Shown: piece after piece, positions 58,646-64,000 of the stretch
Position numbering within the stretch: position 1 is the stretch's first letter
Layout: the number at the start of each line of letters is the position of its first letter
NCBI RefSeq assembly: GCF_019097595.1
Contig: NC_080735.1
Span: 2,838,917-2,902,916, forward strand
Length of the DNA stretch: 64,000 bases
Direction: 5' to 3'
From: Hemibagrus wyckioides
Taxonomy: Eukaryota > Chordata > Actinopteri > Siluriformes > Bagridae
Notes under the pieces: generated by a model
Databases searched by the model: none
Told to the model about the DNA's origin: nothing
Seen by the model: the letters and a program-made list of their open reading frames with translations, nothing else
Position numbers and translations under genes: made by a program

Positions 58646-59321
58646 TGTTGGTCTTTATTACTAATATTTTTCTTTTGGCTTTTACTTTTTTTCTTTTATT
58701 TATTTTTTGTTTTTTCTCTTTTTCTTTGGTCTTTATTACTAATATTTCTCTCTCTTTTTTCATGTTTTTCTTTAGTTTTTTTCTTGCTATTTTCTTTTTT
58801 CTTCACACTGTTTTTCTTTCTTTAGTTGTTCTTTTTTCCCAGTGTTTTTCTTCTTTTTTTCTTTTCACATTTCACTGCTCTTATATAAATGTCTCTGTTA
58901 TTTTATTGGCTTGTAGTTGTTGTTTTTTTCTCCTCCTCCCTCATGTTAGACAGCTCCGTCCTGATCCTGATCCCCTGTGATGCTTTCTGGCACATAAAAA
59001 TATATGAATGCACTTCTTCTTCCTCCTCCTCCTCCTCTTCATATCTGTGTGTTTTTTTATTTTTTTGTATAAATGATGTGTGTGTATTTGGTTTCATCCC
59101 ACAGAGCGCTTTATAAACTGGATGTTGTATAAAGAGAACCTGACATGTTGATGCCTTGAGCACACACAGGTTCTGAAACCTAATAAAAGCTCGGCAGGGT
59201 TCTTCATGTTCTCCTTCGTTCCTCGTCTTCATCTCTGTTTTATTTTTAATCACAAAGATGCAGGAGTAAAAGTAGCAGTGTTCCAGCTACAGAATTTCCT
59301 CCTGCTTATCTAGACACCAGT
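58373..59321. other. Pyrimidine-rich intergenic DNA, no gene seen
   Basis: After a short unique segment, 58480-58870 is T/C-rich with a (TTTC)n tract at 58596-58645. The phrase GGTCTTTATTACTAATATTT recurs at 58650-58670 and 58727-58747, and as a variant at 58538, a degenerate tandem repeat of about 77-110 bp. From 58880 the DNA is unique with a TCC/TCT patch at 59010-59040. No exon is recognised. Confidence 0.65.
58596..58645. repeat. (TTTC)n microsatellite
   Basis: About 12 TTTC units within a larger pyrimidine-rich segment. Confidence 0.95.
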
Positions 59322-61312
59322 CTAGCACCAGCACAGCACAGCACAGCATAGCACCAGCACAGCACAGCACAGCACAGCATAGCACAGCATAGCACCAGCA
59401 CAGCACCAGCACCAGCACAGCACCAGCACCAACACAGCACCAGCACCAGCACAGCACCAGCACAGCACCAGCACTGGACAGCACCAGCATAGCACCAGCA
59501 CAGCACCAGCACCAGCACTGGGCAGCACCAGCATAGCACAGCATAGCACCAGCACCAGCACTAGCACCGCACAGCATAGCACCAGCACCAGCACAGCACA
59601 GCACAGCACAGCACAGCACAGCACAGCATAGCACCAGCACCAGCACTAGCACTAGCACCACACAGCATAGCACCAGCACAGCACCAGCACCGCACCAGCA
59701 TAGCACCAGCACGGCACCAGCACCGCACAGCACCAGCATAGCACAAGCACAGCACCAGCACAGCACCAGCACTAGCACAGCACCAGCACAGCACAGCACC
59801 AGCACCAGCACTAGCACAGCACCAGCACAGCACCAGCACAGCACCAGCACAGCACAGCACCAGCACAGCACCAGCACAAGCACAGCACCAGCACTAGCAC
59901 AGCACCAGCACAGCACCAGCACCAGCACTAGCACAGCACCAGCATAGCACCAGCACAGCACCAGCACAGCACAGCACCAGCACAGCACCAGCACAAGCAC
60001 AGCACCAGCATAGCACAAGCACAGCACCAGCACAGCACCAGCACTAGCACAGCACCAGCATAGCACCAGCACAGCACCAGCACAGCACCAGCACCAGCAC
60101 TAGCACAGCACCAGCATAGCACCAGCACAGCACCAGCACAGCACAGCACAGCACCAGCACAGCACCAGCACAGCACCAGCACAAGCACAGCACCAGCATA
60201 GCACCAGCACAGCACCAGCACAGCACAGCACCAGCACTAGCACAGCACCAGCACAGCACCAGCACAGCACAGCACCAGCACAGCACAGCACAGCACCAGC
60301 ACAGCACAGCATCAACACAGCACCAGCACAGCATCAAAATCAGCACAGCATCAACACAGCACCAGCACAGCACCAGCACCGCACATCACCAGCATAGCAC
60401 CAGCATCAGCACAGCACCAGTGCAGCACCAGCATCAGCACAGCATCAGCACCAGCACCAGCATCAGCATCAGCATCAGCACAGCACAGCACAGCACAGCA
60501 CAGCACAGCACCAGCATAGCATCAGCATCAGCATCAGCATCAGCACAGCACCAGCATCAGCATCAGCATCAGCACAGCATCAGCACAGCACCAGCATAGC
60601 ACCAGAATAGCACCAGCATCAGCATCAGCACAGCATCAGCACAGCACCAGCATCAGCACCAGCACCAGCACCAGCATCAGCATCAGCACAGCACAGCACA
60701 GCACCAGCATCAGCACAGCATCAGCACAGCACCAGCATCAGCACAGCACCAGCACCAGCATCAGCATCAGCACAGAACCAGCACCAGCATCAGCACCAGC
60801 ATCAGCACAGCACCAGCACCAGCATCAGCACCAGCATCAGCACAGCATCAGCACAGCACAGCACCAGCATAGCACCAGCATCAGCATCAGCACAGCACCA
60901 GCATCAGCACAGCACAGCACCAGCATAGCACCAGCATCAGCATCAGCACAGCACCAGCATCAGCATCAGCACAGCACCAGCATCAGCACCAGCATCAGCA
61001 CAGCATCAGCACAGCACAGCACCAGCATAGCACCAGCATCAGCATCAGCATCAGCACAGCACAGCACAGCACAGCACCAGCACAGCACAGCACAGCACAG
61101 CACAGCACAGCACCAGCACAGCACAGCACAGCACAGCACAGCACAGCACCAGCATAGCACCAGCATCAGCATCAGCACAGCACAGCACAGCACCAGCATA
61201 GCACCAGCATCAGCACAGCACAGCACAGCACAGCACAGCACAGCACCAGCATAGCACCAGCATCAGCACAGCACCAGCATCAGCACAGCACCAGCATCAG
61301 CACCAGCACAGT
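59322..61312. repeat. AGCAC/AGCACC satellite array, about 2 kb
   Basis: Array of 5-bp AGCAC and 6-bp AGCACC units. AGCAT, AGCACT and AGCAA variants dominate the left half, and AGCATC units dominate from about 60300 on. The plus strand is rich in C and A with G only in AGC, so the minus strand is a GTGCT/GGTGCT repeat. It has no stop codons in minus frames, which explains the Cys/Leu/Val/Ala-rich frames; these are not genes. Confidence 0.95.
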
Positions 61313-62323
61313 GTGTGAGTGTGTGTGAGTGAGAGTGTGTGCATGTGAGTGTATGTGTTTATGAATGTGTGTGAATAAGTGTGTGTGTGTATGAGCGTGT
61401 CTGAGAGGCTGCTTCTATTTCAGTTCCCTCTCCTAGCCGTGTGGCTCACCACACACTCCAGACCTAAAGAAATTATTCTAAATTTAAAGTCTTGCTGTAA
61501 GGAGAGATCGTTTCTCTCTAATGCACTAATGTGAGCATTTATAGTTTTAACATAATCAGCGATGGCTAGCGGAACAGAACCACTGTAATCTGGACGCATC
61601 ACGATTAACAGTCAGAGGGAATCAGATACGGTGTCTTACCTAAAATACAACAGACCTGATAAACCGAGCTGAATAAGACTGCTCCTTGAGCCCGCCCACA
61701 TTCCCTATTATCTGGATGAAACTCACTGGAATCTACAGCGTTTCATACAGGTGGAGTTAGCATGCTAACTAGCATTAGAATAAGGTCGATTTATGTGTCG
61801 ACTCACAGGGGAGTGATCATGCTTGGCTTTTGCTAATTTCAGACTGAATTTTGGGCTAAGTAAAGGGGCAGAGTGAAAGGGCACAGGGGAGTGGCTACAA
61901 GCAGCTTGTGTAAACACAGACGAGCTCCACAGAGTGTAACAGTTCTCCAGGCAGGTAATACACTTGTGCTGAGAACGTGGCTCGAATATTTTTTAATCAT
62001 AATTCTAAATATTTTTAAATTAGAAAAAAAACAAACACTTTTTAATGAGCCACTAAACCCTTTACTGTGGCCTTCTTGTTCTCACCTGCTGGGGATGTGG
62101 TATTTGTTGCGAGCCGCTGCAGACATTAAGAGCTCTGTGACTCGCTTTGATCGACAAGTGAACCATGGAAACCTCGGAAAATTGCCCAGAGGAGCCAGGC
62201 CGTCGGGCTCTGTGTGTGTGTGTGTGTGTTTGTTTTTCCAAATTATTCAGAACTTTTGTTTCCTAAATGTTGCTTTCCCTTGCTGTCAGATTGAAATCTA
62301 ATTTCTTTGACCCTGCAGTAGAT

Positions 62324-62358
<35 letters not shown>

Positions 62359-62974
62359 AAGCAAAGCTGGCTATCAAAGCCTGAAAGCTGATGGAGCAAT
62401 TAGTGTTTGTGCTGGTGGACGTGAAACTGCAGGGACCTCTCAGACACTCGGGGGGGAAACTTCTCAAAATGTGCTCAGAGAATTCCTGTGGTTTGTTCAG
62501 TGTAGCGCTGGTCATGCTGTTGAGGCTTGTTTGGCATGTCTTAAGTGTTTCATTCTGGAGGCAGCTACAGCAGGGATGAAGTTACTTCCTCCACTTCATT
62601 TGAAATCACTTTTACTGGTTCAAGTCCCAAGTAAATCGGCGACGAAGGCTTGTGACGACGGAGACGTTCCTGCTATGGTCTAAAGCGCTACTGAGATCAT
62701 GCCCGTGTTTGACTTAAACAGCAGAACCCAGGTAAAGAGTTCGGTGCTCCTCAATACCAAAACCAGCATCAGGAAACATTTATGTTGCTGTGTTTATGTT
62801 GGTTGCAGCCAGCAGTGAAATCATCCCTCGTGCCAAGTGTTTAACGTTCATGATGTGGTTAAACAGAACCAAGCTGAGCACACAGATGCTGGCGAAGGTT
62901 TCGTCACAAATCAAAGCTCCCGCTCTGTTCTCTAGGCTCACGCTCTCTATTAAAGATACGGTTCACCATAACAA
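61313..62974. other. Intergenic DNA, possible conserved segments, no gene recognised
   Basis: A degenerate TG-rich patch (61313-61405) is followed by unique DNA. Repeat-free segments at 61410-61620 and 62040-62200 (with TTTTTAATGAGCCAC and GACATTAAGAGCTCTGTG) have the texture of conserved non-coding DNA. A (CT)n tract is at 62326-62354. Open frames of 60-142 codons carry no domain I recognise. Confidence 0.5.
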
Positions 62975-63360
62975 AGAGTTTTACATTTACAGCATTTGAC
63001 AGACACCCTTATCCAGAGTGACTTACATTTATTTCAGCTATACAACTGAGGGTTAAGGGTTTTGCTCAGGGGTCCAGCAGTGGCAGCTTGGTGGACCTAG
63101 GTGCCCTTCCTGGCGCAACCCTCCCATTTAATTCAGGCTCGGGACTGACACTGAGAGTTAACTCTTCCGTGGCTGGGTTAGCTCCCTGCCCAAGAATCAA
63201 ACCCGGGCCGCAGCAATGAGAGTACGGGATCCTGCCACTGGACCCCAGAGACACCAATACCTAATCCAATAATAGTATAACAGCTTGGTGGACCCAGGAT
63301 TCAAACTCACAACCTTCTGATCAGTAATCTAACACCTTAATCACAGCTCAGACCTCAGCT
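62975..63360 (-). repeat. tRNA-derived SINE with LINE2-like tail, interrupted by a second SINE
   Basis: On the minus strand the head contains GAGTTTGAATCC (B-box-like; plus 63297-63310), then the body CTGCCACTGCTGG and CCTGAGCAAAACCCTTAACC. The 3' end is AAGTCACTCTGGATAAGGGT plus GTCTGTCAAATGCTGTAAAT, which resembles the L2-type tail of V-SINE/HE1-like fish SINEs. The element is split between 63097 and 63295 by another SINE. It is related to the plus-strand SINE at 22636-22885. Confidence 0.78.
63098..63280 (-). repeat. tRNA-Glu-type SINE inserted in an older SINE
   Basis: Exactly flanked by a 14-bp direct repeat CAGCTTGGTGGACC (63084-63097 and 63281-63294), which occurs once in the uninterrupted outer element. 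On the minus strand the head TCTCTGGGGTCCAGTGGCAG and the string GCGGCCCGGGTTTGATTC follow tRNA-Glu, with box B GGTTTGATTC (plus 63194-63203). The tail ends GGGTTGCGCCAGGAAGGGC. The insertion is 183 bp. Confidence 0.85.
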
Positions 63361-64000
63361 ACCAGAGGTTCGTTTGGTTGGTTGCCATGATTAATTATGA
63401 ACTACATCTAGATCCTTGGGTTTGGTTCATGACAGCTTACATTGTGTAGTATTGCTGATTTGTATCAGAGCACTATTTATTTGTTTATTTATTTTTATGC
63501 TAGTATGCTATCGGATATCAGCGTTGATACATTAATACAGTTTTTTTGTTTAGTGCTAAATTCCTATCACTAGTGGCTGTTTACATTCAAACTAAGCTAC
63601 TATAGAGCTTCTGCCTGCTTCACTGTAAGTTGCAAGTGAATTCTCCGCTCTCTGCAATATGTGTTATGCCATTCACACATTATCAGCTGAAGGAATTGCT
63701 GTTTTCTGGCATGATGTAGTGAAATAGTTAACCAAGGAAGGCCCGGTGGCTGGGTCAGACAGAGGGATGAAGGAGACGCTACGGCGAACAGTAAGGCACT
63801 TCAAAGCTTTGATGTTGTGAGTTTCTAAATGAAGGAGACTGAAGGTCTTGGCTAATGGGAGCCCATGGGGAGATGAGAGAGCCTGCAGCCGACACAGTGG
63901 TATGCGAGCATGTGTGTGTGTGTGTGTGTGTGCGCGTGTTGATGTTTTATGGATCAGCTTTTATAGGTAGATGCCAATTGTTCTCTTTGTGGCCAGATGA
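63361..64000. other. Intergenic DNA to window edge
   Basis: Unique sequence with a short ATTT patch near 63476-63495 and (GT)n at 63911-63932. The segment 63730-63900 is repeat-free and moderately GC-rich, but no exon or RNA is recognised. Confidence 0.6.

Noticed and set aside
59287..61241. Cys/Leu/Val/Ala-rich open frames on the minus strand
   Set aside because: They are translations of the AGCAC/AGCACC array in several frames, with no unique sequence; not a cysteine-rich secreted protein.
59322..61312. GCTGGTGC strings resembling bacterial Chi
   Set aside because: It is one mismatch from Chi by chance in a GTGCTG repeat; Chi has no role in a vertebrate genome.

Overview
The window looks like vertebrate, most probably teleost fish, nuclear DNA. 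The evidence is an engrailed-class homeobox gene split by one intron, Tc1/mariner-type transposon remains, tRNA-derived SINEs of fish type, and an extreme load of simple and satellite repeats. The dispersed repeats resemble those I know from otophysan fishes (catfish, cyprinids), but the species is an inference. There are no bacterial operons, no CRISPR array and no recognisable viral gene.

The only convincing protein-coding gene is an intact engrailed-1-type gene on the minus strand: exon 1 at 33484-34000, intron at 28848-33483, exon 2 at 28528-28847, predicted 278 aa. It has the Groucho-binding, Pbx-binding, homeodomain and C-terminal engrailed homology regions. A roughly 30-residue serine tract in exon 1 is encoded by a trinucleotide-like run. 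The DNA around the gene (about 24-44 kb) is gene-poor and AT-rich. It carries several repeat-free islands with homeodomain, CRE, POU, E-box and CCAAT motifs, which are candidate enhancers or promoters. Three CTCF-like motifs lie on its far (upstream) side.

Layout, left to right: 31-bp minisatellite (1-650); intergenic DNA; 29-bp minisatellite with a duplicated 726-bp higher-order block (3474-6019); dinucleotide arrays (6.1-8.4 kb); an 11-kb array of an 8-bp unit broken by GAAA islands (8514-20222); intergenic DNA with a Tc1-like remnant and a SINE nested in a SINE (20.4-24 kb); the eng1 locus (24-38 kb); two Tc1-like elements (39-41.5 kb); a 10-kb array of a 37-bp unit (44280-54230) joined to a 4-kb array of a related 18-bp unit (54231-58372); a 2-kb AGCAC/AGCACC array (59322-61312); then intergenic DNA ending in a second nested SINE pair (62975-63360). 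Tandem repeats occupy roughly half of the window.

No multi-gene system is visible. The most unusual material is the repeat architecture itself. It includes an 18-bp to 37-bp satellite lineage dense in AATAAA/forkhead-like motifs, an array that contains copies of its own flanking junction, a long inverted compound microsatellite upstream of eng1, and SINE insertions whose order can be read from the sequence. The very long reading frames inside the satellites follow from stop-free repeat units and are not called as genes.
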